Shown here: piece after piece, positions 38,145 through 46,209 of the stretch
Numbering within the stretch: position 1 is the stretch's first letter
Layout of the letters: each line of letters starts with the position of its first letter
DNA from: Streptomyces sp. 1331.2
GTDB taxonomy: Bacteria > Actinomycetota > Actinomycetes > Streptomycetales > Streptomycetaceae
NCBI RefSeq assembly: GCF_900199205.1
Contig: NZ_OBMJ01000001.1
Coordinates: 6,007,001-6,071,000, forward strand
Reading direction: 5' to 3'
Length of the DNA stretch: 64,000 bases
The notes under the pieces: generated by a model
What the model saw: the letters and a program-made list of their open reading frames with translations, nothing else
The model's database searches: none
Told to the model about the DNA's origin: nothing
Translations under genes and position numbers: made by a program

Positions 38145-38566
38145 GCGAGGACCGGCCCTCTCCGATCGAGTTCCGCCTGGACCCGGCCTCCGGCGTCCCG
38201 ACCTACCTGCAGCTCGTGCAGCAGGTCGAACAGGCGCTGCGGATGGGCTGGTTGACCGAGGGGGACCGGCTGCCCCGGGTGCGCGAGGTGGTGGCCGGGC
38301 TGGCGATCAATCCGAACACCGTGCTCAAGGCGTACCGCGAGCTGGAGCACCGTGGCCTCGCGGTCGGCCGCCGGGGCCAGGGCACTTTCGTCCGGGGGCT
38401 GCCCGCCGGGGTGGTGCCGCTGCGCGAACGGGCCGCGCTGCGGCGGGGATTGCTGGACTGGATGCGCTCGGCGAGGACCGCCGGGCTGGACGAGGAGGGG
38501 ATGGCCGCCGTGTTCGAGGACGCGCTGCGCGACCTGCGCGAGGGCCGGGACGGGGTGGTGGCCTGA
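38129..38566 (+). CDS. GntR-family regulator, YtrA subfamily
   Basis: A 145-aa repressor. The winged helix spans about 20-85 (GVPTYLQLVQQVEQALRMG, LPRVREVVAGLAINPNTVLK, RELEHRGLAVGRRGQGTFV). The short C-terminal helical tail without a large effector domain is characteristic of YtrA-type members, which usually control the ABC transporter encoded next to them. Its stop overlaps the ATPase start. An inverted repeat over its own start codon is the candidate binding site. Confidence 0.9.
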   Translation: MEVDKGEDRPSPIEFRLDPASGVPTYLQLVQQVEQALRMGWLTEGDRLPRVREVVAGLAINPNTVLKAYRELEHRGLAVGRRGQGTFVRGLPAGVVPLRERAALRRGLLDWMRSARTAGLDEEGMAAVFEDALRDLREGRDGVVA

Positions 38567-39492
38567 TGGCCGCGGACACGGTGATCGACTGCGCCGGGCT
38601 CGGCAAGCGCTACCGCCGCTCCTGGGCGCTGCGGGACTGCCGGCTCGCCGTCCCGGCCGGGCACGTGGTGGCCCTGGTCGGCCCGAACGGCGCCGGCAAG
38701 ACCACGCTGCTCGGCCTGGCTGCCGGCCTGACCCTGCCCAGCGTGGGCGCCATGACCGTCCTGGGTGACCAACTCCCGGGCTCTCCCCGGGCGTTGGACC
38801 GGATCGGCTTCGTCGCCCAGAACGCCGTGCTCTACCCGGGCCTGCGCGTGCGCGACCTGCTCGCGATGGGCCGCCACCTCAACCGCCGCTGGGACGCCGC
38901 CCGGGCGCGCACCCACCTGGACGGCCTCGGCATCCCGCTGGACCGCAAGTACGGCCGTCTCTCCGGCGGCCAGCAGGCGCAGGTCTCGCTCGCGCTGGCG
39001 CTCGCCAAGCGGCCTGAACTCCTCCTCCTGGACGAGCCGCTGGCCGCGCTCGACCCGCTGGCCCGGCACGACTTCATGTCCGTGCTGCTGACCGCCGTGG
39101 CCGAGGACGGCCTCTCGGTGGTGTTCTCCTCGCACGCCGTCAACGAGCTGGAGCAGAGCTGTGACTACCTGGTGGTGCTCGGCGGCGGCCGGGTCCAGGT
39201 GGCGGGGGAGGTGGACGACCTGCTGGCCGGCCACCGGATGCTCACCGGCCCGACCGCCGAGGCGGACGCGGTCGCCGGGCGGCTGCCGGTGGTCCGCGAC
39301 CGCCGGGCCGGAGTCCAGTCCCACCTACTGGTCCGCACCGGCGGCCCGGACGCCCCGGTGTCCGAGGGCTGGCGCCAACAGCGCGTCGGCCTGGAGGAGT
39401 TGGTGCTCGCCTACCTGCGCGAGCCGACCGCTTCCGCCCTGCCCGGCCCGCGCGGAGCGGTTCGCCCGAACGAGAGGGTGCTGCTGCCGTGA
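38566..39492 (+). CDS. ABC transporter ATPase (YtrB-like)
   Basis: A 308-aa ATP-binding subunit. Walker A is VGPNGAGKTT (about 39-48), Q-loop FVAQNAVLYPGL, signature RLSGGQQAQV, Walker B LLLLDEPLAALDP and H-loop SSHAVNELE. The C-terminal 80 residues form an accessory domain. It shares four-base overlaps with both neighbours, making a three-gene operon regulator-ATPase-permease. In similar operons the transporter exports or responds to envelope-active peptides; the substrate here is unknown. Confidence 0.92.
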   Translation: MAADTVIDCAGLGKRYRRSWALRDCRLAVPAGHVVALVGPNGAGKTTLLGLAAGLTLPSVGAMTVLGDQLPGSPRALDRIGFVAQNAVLYPGLRVRDLLAMGRHLNRRWDAARARTHLDGLGIPLDRKYGRLSGGQQAQVSLALALAKRPELLLLDEPLAALDPLARHDFMSVLLTAVAEDGLSVVFSSHAVNELEQSCDYLVVLGGGRVQVAGEVDDLLAGHRMLTGPTAEADAVAGRLPVVRDRRAGVQSHLLVRTGGPDAPVSEGWRQQRVGLEELVLAYLREPTASALPGPRGAVRPNERVLLP

Positions 39493-40454
39493 GTGCCACC
39501 ACCATCGCCCCGCCCCGCTCCGCCGTCCTGCGGGCGGCCGGGCTGCGCCACCGGACGACCCTGGTGACCCTGCTCGCCGTGATGGCCGCGATCGCGCTCG
39601 CGCTGCTGCTGCACGGCTGGTACGTCCACGACGGCCTGGAGCGTTCCGGGGCCGCGTCCTGCGACCCGGCCTCGGAGGCCTGCCTGCAGAAGTTCAAGCA
39701 GTTCCTGCACCAGTACGGCGGCGCGGGGCTGCAGTCCCTCGACCTGGTGCTGTACGTGCTCGGCGGAGCGTTCGGCGCCTTCGTCGGCGGTCCCTTGCTG
39801 GCGCGGGAGTTCGAGCACGGGACGGTGCGCTTCGTCTGGACCCAGGGCGTCGGCCGCACCCGCTGGACGGCCGGCTCGCTGGCGCTGGCCGGCGGGGTGG
39901 TGGCCGTGGTGGCCGGGCTCTTCGGGCTCCTGCTGCGCTGGTGGAGCTCGCCGCTGAAGCTGGCGGACGGGCAGTTCTCCGAGGACCTGTTCGCGCAGAC
40001 CTGGCCGGTGATGATCGGCCGCGTGGTGCTGCCCTTCGGCGTGGCCGCCCTGGTCGGCGCCGTGCTGCGGCGCACGGTGGTGGCGGTGGGTACGGGCCTG
40101 GCGGTCTCGGTCCTGCTGCCGTACGTGGCCGCGTCCTTCCGGTTCCACTACCTGCAGCCGCTGGAGGAGCCGGTGCACTCGATGCGGGCGATGGCGCTGG
40201 ACGGGCGCTGGCTGGGGGAGGTCTGGTACTCCGACCCGGCCGGGAACCGGATCTCCGTCGACGAGTTCTACCGGCACGGCGACTTCGGGCAGCTCCAGGC
40301 ACTGCTGCGGGACGGCGGCTACACGGCCCATCAGGTGTACCAGCCGGCGGACCGCTTCTGGCCGTTCCAGTTCATCGAGTTCGGGTGGATGACCGCCCTG
40401 GGGCTGGCCGCCTGCGCGGCGGCGGTCTGGTGGGTCCGGCGCCGGGCGGCCTGA
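39489..40454 (+). CDS. ABC-2 type transporter permease
   Basis: A 321-aa membrane subunit partnering the preceding ATPase. About six membrane helices: one at 25-43 (VTLLAVMAAIALALLLHGW), then after an extracytoplasmic loop with two Cys (SCDPASEACLQKF) helices near 75, 120, 180, 205 and 300. FEHGTVRFVWTQGVGRTRW is the conserved coupling region of ABC-2 permeases. It starts at GTG 39489, overlapping the ATPase stop, and is the last gene of the operon. Confidence 0.88.
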   Translation: MSATTIAPPRSAVLRAAGLRHRTTLVTLLAVMAAIALALLLHGWYVHDGLERSGAASCDPASEACLQKFKQFLHQYGGAGLQSLDLVLYVLGGAFGAFVGGPLLAREFEHGTVRFVWTQGVGRTRWTAGSLALAGGVVAVVAGLFGLLLRWWSSPLKLADGQFSEDLFAQTWPVMIGRVVLPFGVAALVGAVLRRTVVAVGTGLAVSVLLPYVAASFRFHYLQPLEEPVHSMRAMALDGRWLGEVWYSDPAGNRISVDEFYRHGDFGQLQALLRDGGYTAHQVYQPADRFWPFQFIEFGWMTALGLAACAAAVWWVRRRAA

Positions 40455-40535
40455 CCTGCGACTCCCTTGATCGCTTGAAGAGTTTCCGTCAAAACCCTTG
40501 CGGGGGCGGGTCCGGAGGGCGTTTCCTTTCCTCTC

Positions 40536-40554
40536 GTTAGGAAAGTTTCCTAAC
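40536..40554 (+). promoter_or_regulatory. ROK-type operator of the chitosanase gene
   Basis: GTTAGGAAA-G-TTTCCTAAC is a perfect 9-bp inverted repeat with one central base, 22 bases before the chitosanase ATG. This sequence type is bound by ROK-family repressors; in S. lividans the ROK protein CsnR controls the chitosanase gene csnA, so a CsnR orthologue is the likely ligand. No ROK gene lies in the window. Confidence 0.75.
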
Positions 40555-40576
40555 CCACGAGGAATCGGAGCGTCCC

Positions 40577-41419
40577 ATGCGCCCTCAGCCCCGCCGTGCC
40601 CTCCGCATCGCCCTCGCCGCCGCCCTGGTGGCCGCGCCCCTCACCGTCGCGGCCACCACGGCGGCCCAGGCCGCCCCGGCGCCGGCCGCGTCCGTCCGGC
40701 TCAAGGGGGTCGGGCTGGACGACCCGCACAAGAAGGACATCGCGATGCAGCTGGTGTCCAGCGCGGAGAACTCCTCGCTGGACTGGAAGGCCCAGTACAA
40801 GTACATCGAGGACATCAAGGACGGCCGCGGCTACACCGCCGGCATCATCGGCTTCTGTTCCGGCACCGGCGACATGCTGGAGCTCGTCCAGCACTACACC
40901 GACCTCAAGCCCGGCAACATCCTCGCCAAGTACCTGCCGGCCCTGAAGAAGGTCAACGGCACCGACTCGCACGCCGGCCTCGGCTCCGCGTTCGAGCGCG
41001 ACTGGGCCACGGCCGCCAAGGACACCGTCTTCCAGCAGGCCCAGAACGACGAGCGCGACCGGGTCTACTTCAATCCGGCCGTCAACCAGGCCAAGGCCGA
41101 CGGCCTGCGCGCGCTCGGCCAGTTCGCCTACTACGACGCCATCGTCATGCACGGCCCGGGCAACAGCTCGGACAGCTTCGGCGGCATCCGCGCCGCCGCC
41201 ATGAAGAAGGCCAAGACCCCGGCCCAGGGCGGCGACGAGGCCACCTACCTGAAGGCGTTCCTGGACGCCCGCAAGGTGGTCATGAAGAAGGAGGAGGCCC
41301 ACTCCGACACCAGCCGGGTCGACACCGAGCAGCTGGTCTTCCTCAACGCGAAGAACTTCGACCTCAACCCGCCGCTGAAGTGGAAGGTCTACGGCGACAG
41401 CTACGCCATCAACAGCTAG
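40577..41419 (+). CDS. Secreted chitosanase, glycoside hydrolase family 46
   Basis: A 280-aa secreted enzyme that hydrolyses beta-1,4 links in chitosan. A twin-Arg-containing signal peptide (RRALRIALAAALVAAPLTVA) is followed by AQA cleavage near residue 32. Catalytic residues by family pattern are Glu64 (SSAENSSLDWK) and Asp82 (IKDGRGYTAG), spaced 18 as in the Streptomyces N174 enzyme. IGFCSGTGDMLELV and AYYDAIVMHGPG are further GH46 signatures. ATG 40577 has GGAGCG upstream. A ROK-type operator controls the promoter. With the LPMO at 25.7-26.6 kb it belongs to the amino-sugar polymer degrading set of the organism. Confidence 0.94.
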   Translation: MRPQPRRALRIALAAALVAAPLTVAATTAAQAAPAPAASVRLKGVGLDDPHKKDIAMQLVSSAENSSLDWKAQYKYIEDIKDGRGYTAGIIGFCSGTGDMLELVQHYTDLKPGNILAKYLPALKKVNGTDSHAGLGSAFERDWATAAKDTVFQQAQNDERDRVYFNPAVNQAKADGLRALGQFAYYDAIVMHGPGNSSDSFGGIRAAAMKKAKTPAQGGDEATYLKAFLDARKVVMKKEEAHSDTSRVDTEQLVFLNAKNFDLNPPLKWKVYGDSYAINS

Positions 41420-41452
41420 CTGATGCATCATCAGTAGCTGACGTATCGTCAA
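41417..41452. repeat. Two tandem 18-bp palindrome-bearing units at the chitosanase 3' end
   Basis: TAGCTGATGCATCATCAG (41417-41434) is followed directly by TAGCTGACGTATCGTCAA (41435-41452). Each unit contains an inverted repeat (CTGATG/CATCAG; TGACG/CGTCA). The first unit begins with the chitosanase stop codon. It looks like a doubled operator but lies between two convergent genes. Confidence 0.6.
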
Positions 41453-41458
41453 TGCACC

Positions 41459-41491
41459 GGGCCCGGCAGCCGGATCACGGCCGCCGGGCCC
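41459..41491. terminator. Terminator between chitosanase and hydroxybutyryl-CoA dehydrogenase genes
   Basis: GGGCCCGGC (41459-41467) pairs with GCCGGGCCC (41483-41491), 9 bp with a 15-base loop, serving convergent genes on both sides. Confidence 0.7.
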
Positions 41492-41514
41492 CGTTGTCGC
41501 TCCCGCCGGAAGGG

Positions 41515-42384
41515 TCAGGCGCTCGCGGTGTAGTCGTAGAAGCCGCGGCCCGACTTGCGGCCCAGCAGGCCCGCGTCGACCATCCGGGACAGCAGCGGCG
41601 GAGCGGCGTACAGCGGCTCCTTGTACTCGTCGTACATCGACTCGGCGATCGAGACGATGGTGTCCAGGCCGATCAGGTCGCACAGCCGCAGCGGGCCCAT
41701 CGGGTGGGCGCAGCCGGCCTCCATGCCCTTGTCGATGTCGGAGGCGGTGGCCACGCCCGACTCGAACATCCGCACCGCGGACAGCAGGTACGGCACCAGC
41801 AGCGCGTTGACCACGAAGCCGGCCCGGTCGCGGGCGCGGATCGGCTCCTTGCCGAGCACCTGGGTGGCGAAGGCCTCGACCCGCTCGGTGGTGGTCGCCG
41901 AGGTGGTCAGGGTCGGGATGACCTCGACCAGCTTCTGCACCGGCGCCGGGTTGAAGAAGTGCAGGCCGATGACCTGCTCCGGGCGGGAGGTGGCGGCGGC
42001 CAGCTTCACGATCGGGATCGAGGAGGTGTTGGAGGCCAGGATCGCGTCGCGGCGCTCGATCACCTGGTCCAGGGTCTGGAAGATCTGGACCTTGATGTCC
42101 TCGCGCTCGGCGACCGCCTCGACCACCAGGTCACGGTCGGCGAAGTCGGACAGGTCGGTGGTGAAGGACAGCCGGGCCATCGCCTCGTCCCGCTGCTCGG
42201 GGGTCAGCTTGCCGCGCTTGACGGCCGTCTCCAGGGAGTTGGTCAGCCGGGTACGGCCGAACTCCAGCGCCTCGCCGCTGGCCTCCGACACCAGGACGTC
42301 CAGCCCGGCCCGGGCGAAGACCTCGGCGATGCCCGACCCCATCAGACCGCAGCCGACTACTCCGACGCGCGCGATGTCACTCAC
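41515..42384 (-). CDS. 3-hydroxybutyryl-CoA dehydrogenase
   Basis: A 289-aa NAD(P)-dependent enzyme that interconverts acetoacetyl-CoA and 3-hydroxybutyryl-CoA. The Rossmann motif is VGVVGCGLMGSGIA (about 7-20); VVEAVAEREDIK and LASNTSSIPI follow; the catalytic His is in LHFFNPAPVQKLVE (about 140). The C-terminal helical dimerisation domain has NALLVPYLLSAVRM and ends SGRGFYDYTA. It starts at GTG 42384. A palindrome 124 bases upstream may be a regulator site. No other fatty-acid or butyrate gene is adjacent, so its pathway role is general CoA-ester metabolism. Confidence 0.93.
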   Translation of the reverse strand: MSDIARVGVVGCGLMGSGIAEVFARAGLDVLVSEASGEALEFGRTRLTNSLETAVKRGKLTPEQRDEAMARLSFTTDLSDFADRDLVVEAVAEREDIKVQIFQTLDQVIERRDAILASNTSSIPIVKLAAATSRPEQVIGLHFFNPAPVQKLVEVIPTLTTSATTTERVEAFATQVLGKEPIRARDRAGFVVNALLVPYLLSAVRMFESGVATASDIDKGMEAGCAHPMGPLRLCDLIGLDTIVSIAESMYDEYKEPLYAAPPLLSRMVDAGLLGRKSGRGFYDYTASA

Positions 42385-42507
42385 TCAGTTGCCCTTCGGT
42401 GGTGCTGGGGGTCACCCAGCGACTGGTGGCCCAGCAAGCTGCTGGTCAACGGGCCGGTGCGCCGGAATGGGTGCACCGGTCACCGCCCCGACGACGTTAC
42501 TACTCCG

Positions 42508-42519
42508 TACCGGCCGGTA
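42508..42519 (-). promoter_or_regulatory. TACCGGCCGGTA palindrome
   Basis: A perfect 12-bp palindrome in the 282-bp gap between the divergent dehydrogenase (minus) and SDR (plus) genes. It could be a TetR-type operator serving either promoter. No cognate regulator gene is adjacent. Confidence 0.4.
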
Positions 42520-42666
42520 GGTCACCCCCTCCCCGGAGGAGTGCCACCGCCGGGAGTCCCCCGAAAGGGTGAGCCCGCGCCCCCGGCGGGTGCGCCCGGG
42601 GCCGCCACCGCCCGCCGGCCGACAGAATGCCGCAGACGGGGGCCGGGGACGGGAAGGGAGCACACG

Positions 42667-43485
42667 GTGCCGACGGGATCGCTCACAGGACAGGTCGCCC
42701 TGGTCACCGGCGCCGGCCGGGGAATCGGCCGGGAGATCGCCATCGGCCTGGCCGCCGAGGGGATGGCCGTCGGCCTGGTCGGCCGCACCCACGAGACGCT
42801 GACCGCAACCCTCAAGGAGTGCGTCAAGCACGGCTCCAGGGGCGTGGCCGTCACTGCCGACGTCACCCGGCCCGGCTCGGTGCGCGAGGCCGTCCGGCTC
42901 GTCGAACGCGACCTCGGCCCGATCGACCTGCTGGTCAACAACGCCGGACAGGTCGACCGCGCCGAGGTGCCGATCTGGGAGACCGACGCCAACCAGTGGT
43001 GGCAGGTGGTCGAGACCAACCTGCGCGGCCCCTACAACCTGCTGCGCTGCGTCCTGCCCGGCATGGTCGCCCGGCGGAGCGGGCGGGTGCTCAACCTCAA
43101 CTCCGGCTTCGCGCTGCGCCCCGACGGCCACTACACCGCCTACGCCACCTCCAAGGGCGCGCTGCTCCAGCTCTCCGACAACATGGCGGACTCGCTCGCA
43201 GGGCACGGCGTCGTCGTCCTGGACATCAGCCCGGGCGCGGTGGCCACCGACATGACCGCCGGGATGCCGATGTTCAAGGACATGAAGACCTGGGGCTCCA
43301 TCCCGTACATGGTCGCGGTCACCGCGGACGCCGCCCGCGGGCGCTTCGACGCGCTGCACGGGCGGTTCATCCACGCCGGGCGGGACGACCTGGAGGAGCT
43401 GGTCACCCGGGCCGAGGAGATCCGCGCCGCGGACGCCCGCACCCTGCGGCTGCGCCCGTACAAGGACGACGACCCGATGGTCTGA
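42667..43485 (+). CDS. Short-chain dehydrogenase/reductase
   Basis: A 272-aa classical SDR: VTGAGRGIGREIA cofactor motif (about 13-25) followed by GRTHETL, in which the Arg suggests NADP preference, then LVNNAGQVDRAE, catalytic Ser in LNLNSGFALRP and YATSKGA (YxxxK). The C-terminus (LRLRPYKDDDPMV) is unusual in lacking the common final GG motif. GTG 42667 follows GGGAAGGGAGC. Convergent with a deacetylase gene. Substrate unknown. Confidence 0.87.
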   Translation: MPTGSLTGQVALVTGAGRGIGREIAIGLAAEGMAVGLVGRTHETLTATLKECVKHGSRGVAVTADVTRPGSVREAVRLVERDLGPIDLLVNNAGQVDRAEVPIWETDANQWWQVVETNLRGPYNLLRCVLPGMVARRSGRVLNLNSGFALRPDGHYTAYATSKGALLQLSDNMADSLAGHGVVVLDISPGAVATDMTAGMPMFKDMKTWGSIPYMVAVTADAARGRFDALHGRFIHAGRDDLEELVTRAEEIRAADARTLRLRPYKDDDPMV

Positions 43486-43496
43486 TCAGCAGTCCT

Positions 43497-44414
43497 TCAG
43501 GCGCACAACTGGCTGGCCGTCACCGGCTTGAGCCCCGCCTTGGCCAGGCCGTCCAGAATGGCCGGCAGCGCGTCCACCGTGCACTGGTGGCCCATGTGCA
43601 GGGCCACCACCGAACCGCCGCGCACCGAGTTCAGCACCCGGCGCTGCAGTTCGGCGGCCGAAGGGTCGCTGTAGTCGCGCGGGTCGACGTCGAAGGACAG
43701 CACGTGCTCGTAGCCGACGGCCCTGGCCTGCTCGCGCACCATCGGGGTGGCGTACTGGGCGGCGGAGGGGCGGAACCAGCGGCCGATCGAGCCGGTGAGC
43801 CGCTGCAGCCGCTCGGCGCACTGGGCGATCTCGGCGCGCGCCTGGTCGGGCGTCATGGCAGAGATGTTGAGGTGGTTCTGGGTGTGGTTGCCCAACTCGT
43901 GGCCGCCGTCCAGGATCCGTCGGGCCATCTGCGGCTGCTGGTCGAGCCAGCTGCCGACGACCATCACGGTCAGCTTGGCGCCGCGCTGCTCGGCGATCTC
44001 CAGCAGGGCGGTGGCCAGCTTCGGGTCGCCGCTGCCGTGGAAGGTGAGCGCCACGTTCCTGCCGGTGCGCGGCCCGTACACGACCTCGACCGGGGTGCCG
44101 GCCGCGAGCGGGGGCAGCGGGGGCGGGGTCGGCGGGGCGGAGGGCTGGGCGGCGGTCGCGCCCGCCCCGGCGGCGGCCTGCGGCTCGGCCGGCTCGGCCG
44201 GGGCCGTGGGGGCGGGGGAGGCCGGGCCCTCGCCGCCGTTCCACGCCGGGTCGGTGGTGTGCTGCGGATCGACGGTGCCGGGGTGCGCGGCCAGCGCCCC
44301 GGGGTCGGCCCGGCGGGGCGTGCCGGTACCGCAGGCCGTGAGGAGGCCGGCGGTGGCGGTGAGGGCGGCCATCTTGGCGGTGGTGCGCAGCACGGTGCGG
44401 CGGTCGGCAGTCAT
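43497..44414 (-). CDS. Polysaccharide-deacetylase-like lipoprotein with altered metal site
   Basis: A 305-aa NodB-fold protein. The signal ends in lipobox LTACGTG (Cys near 28), and a Pro/Ala/Glu-rich linker spans about 30-100. The NodB domain shows VALTFHGSGDPKLA where active enzymes have TFDDGP, so the catalytic base and first metal ligand Asp are missing. The later GHELGNHTQNH keeps the His-x3-His pair, and RWFRPSAAQYATP, FDVDPRDYS and VVALHMGHQ match the rest of the fold. I recall streptomycete relatives with the same FHG variant, so it is likely a divergent subfamily rather than damage. It may bind peptidoglycan or another glycan, or use a different catalytic arrangement. Confidence 0.85.
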   Translation of the reverse strand: MTADRRTVLRTTAKMAALTATAGLLTACGTGTPRRADPGALAAHPGTVDPQHTTDPAWNGGEGPASPAPTAPAEPAEPQAAAGAGATAAQPSAPPTPPPLPPLAAGTPVEVVYGPRTGRNVALTFHGSGDPKLATALLEIAEQRGAKLTVMVVGSWLDQQPQMARRILDGGHELGNHTQNHLNISAMTPDQARAEIAQCAERLQRLTGSIGRWFRPSAAQYATPMVREQARAVGYEHVLSFDVDPRDYSDPSAAELQRRVLNSVRGGSVVALHMGHQCTVDALPAILDGLAKAGLKPVTASQLCA

Positions 44415-44484
44415 CGGCAGCCAGCATAGAGACGACGGGCCCGGCGGGCGATCCGGTACGACCGGTGTCCGGGCCGTTGCCCGT

Positions 44485-44530
44485 ACTGCTGTCCGTATCG
44501 CTGTCCGTTCGCTGTCCGTTCGCTGTCCAT
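44485..44530. repeat. Short tandem repeat of CGCTGTCCGTT units
   Basis: Four near-identical units of 11-12 bases, each containing GCTGTCC followed by GT or AT (the first ends GTA, the last GTCCAT), lie in the 270-bp divergent gap between the deacetylase and the DUF574 methyltransferase genes. The remainder of the gap holds a -10-like TACGAT at 44612-44617 for the methyltransferase. Confidence 0.6.
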
Positions 44531-44684
44531 GGCGTGTTTGACGTGCACACATCTTGTCTACGGGTGTTGCGTAAACCTGAACTCCCGCTGTTTCCACGGC
44601 CTGTCGTTGGATACGATCACCGCGCACCGCGGGACGACGCGCGGTCGCCACACTTCCGGCATGGCGCATTGGGGGCGGGACGGG

Positions 44685-45566
44685 ATGTACGAGGACACTG
44701 CGGCGGGGCGGGCGGCCGACACCGACTGGAACTGGGTCAGAGCGGACGACTGGCAGCCGCCGAGCGAACTGGACACCGGCATCCCGCACACGGCCCGGAT
44801 GTACGACTACTACCTGGGCGGCAAGGACAACTTCGAGGCCGACCGCAAGGCCGCCCAGGCCGCGATAGCCGCCTACCCCGCACTGCCGCTGCTCGCCCGC
44901 ACCAACCGGCAGTTCCTCGGCCGCGCCGTGGAGTTCGTGGCCGGCCGGGGCATCCGCCAGTTCGTCGACATCGGCACCGGCATCCCCGCCGTCGGCTCCA
45001 CCAGCGAGGTCGCCCAGCGGGTCGCCCCGGACGCCCGCGTGGTGTACGTGGACAACGACCCGATCGTGGCCACCCACGCCCGCGCCCTGCTCGCCGGCCA
45101 CCCCACCGGGCACACCTCGGTGATCGAGGCCGACCTGCGCGACCCGGCCACGATCCTCGGCCACCCCGCGCTGGCCGCCGCCGTCGACCTCTCCCAGCCG
45201 GTCGCGCTGATGCTGGTCGCCGTCCTGCACTTCATCCGCGACGAGGACGGTGCGCAGCAGATCGTCCGCGCCCTGCGCGACGCGCTCGCGCCGGGCAGCG
45301 CGCTGATCCTCTCCCACGGCAGCCCCGACTTCGCCTCCCGGGAGAGCGCCGCCGAGGGCACCCGCATCTACAAGAGCGCCAGCGCCCCCCTCGTCCTGCG
45401 CCCCCGGGCCGGCGTCGAACCCTTCTTCGGCGACTTCGAGTTCGCCGGCCCCGGCCTCGTCCAACTCCCGCTCTGGCGCCCCACCCCCGGCCACGTCCCC
45501 ACCACCGAACTCCCCGAGGGCTGGCAGGACGTCTCCGCCTACGCGGGCGTCGCCTTCAAGCCGTAG
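44685..45566 (+). CDS. DUF574 S-adenosylmethionine-dependent methyltransferase
   Basis: A 293-aa member of the actinobacterial SAM methyltransferase family PF04672. Signatures: IPHTARMYDYYLGGKDNFEA, then RQFLGRAVEFV, the SAM loop FVDIGTGIPAVG, YVDNDPIV, and ALMLVAVLHFI. The fold is complete, but the substrates of this large family are mostly unknown. The start is uncertain: ATG 44685 has a purine-rich stretch upstream; an in-frame ATG at 44661 would add eight residues. Confidence 0.88.
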   Translation: MYEDTAAGRAADTDWNWVRADDWQPPSELDTGIPHTARMYDYYLGGKDNFEADRKAAQAAIAAYPALPLLARTNRQFLGRAVEFVAGRGIRQFVDIGTGIPAVGSTSEVAQRVAPDARVVYVDNDPIVATHARALLAGHPTGHTSVIEADLRDPATILGHPALAAAVDLSQPVALMLVAVLHFIRDEDGAQQIVRALRDALAPGSALILSHGSPDFASRESAAEGTRIYKSASAPLVLRPRAGVEPFFGDFEFAGPGLVQLPLWRPTPGHVPTTELPEGWQDVSAYAGVAFKP

Positions 45567-45668
45567 GCAGCCCGGGGCGGACCCAGGCCCACCGGCGAGC
45601 CCGCGCCCGCCCGGATGGCCCGGTACGTACCGGGAGAAATTGACGCGACAGGCCGCGGGCGACGGTGT

Positions 45669-45681
45669 TAGCTTCCGCGCC
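45669..45681 (+). promoter_or_regulatory. -10 element of the FBP-domain gene
   Basis: TAGCTT (45669-45674) lies seven bases before ATG 45682 with no ribosome site, so the mRNA is probably leaderless. Confidence 0.4.
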
Positions 45682-46188
45682 ATGGAACCCCTGAGTGAGA
45701 ACGAGATCCGCGCGTCCTTCGTCAACTGCTCCAAGGGCGAGGCCCGTCGGCTCAACCTGCCCCGGGGTCTGGCCGAACTGCCGTGGGAGAACCTGGACTT
45801 CCTCGGCTGGCGGGACCAGGGCGCGCCCGACCGCGCCTACCTGGTGGCCGTGCACGGCGGTGAGCCGGTCGGGGTGACGCTGCGGGTGCCGACGGTGCGG
45901 CGCAGCCTCACCAAGAGCAACGTGTGCTCGCTGTGCATCACCACCCACGCCGGTACCGGCGTCGCGCTGCTCGCCGCCCGCCGGGCCGGGGTGGCCGGCC
46001 GCGAGGGCAACACGGTCGGGACGTACATCTGCGCCGACCTCGCCTGCTCCCTCTACGTGCGCGGGTTGAAGAAGTCCACCCTGGTGACCAGGCCCGACGA
46101 GTCGCTGCCGCTGGAGCAGCAGATCGCCCGTACGGTGGGCAACCTCGACGCCTTCCTGGCCAAGGTGCTCACCGACACCGCCGCGTAG
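45682..46188 (+). CDS. FBP-domain (treble-clef zinc finger) protein
   Basis: A 168-aa cytosolic protein of the actinobacterial family named after the C-terminal zinc-finger domain of elongation factor G-binding FBP/FusB proteins (PF16571 type). The four zinc-binding Cys are in SNVCSLCITTH and TYICADLACSLYV, and the domain ends GLKKSTLVTRPDESLPLEQQ. FusB-type proteins bind EF-G and free stalled ribosomes, giving fusidic-acid tolerance; whether this one does is inference from the fold. Confidence 0.8.
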   Translation: MEPLSENEIRASFVNCSKGEARRLNLPRGLAELPWENLDFLGWRDQGAPDRAYLVAVHGGEPVGVTLRVPTVRRSLTKSNVCSLCITTHAGTGVALLAARRAGVAGREGNTVGTYICADLACSLYVRGLKKSTLVTRPDESLPLEQQIARTVGNLDAFLAKVLTDTAA

Positions 46189-46209
46189 CCGAGTCCCGGC
46201 GGGGGAGCG

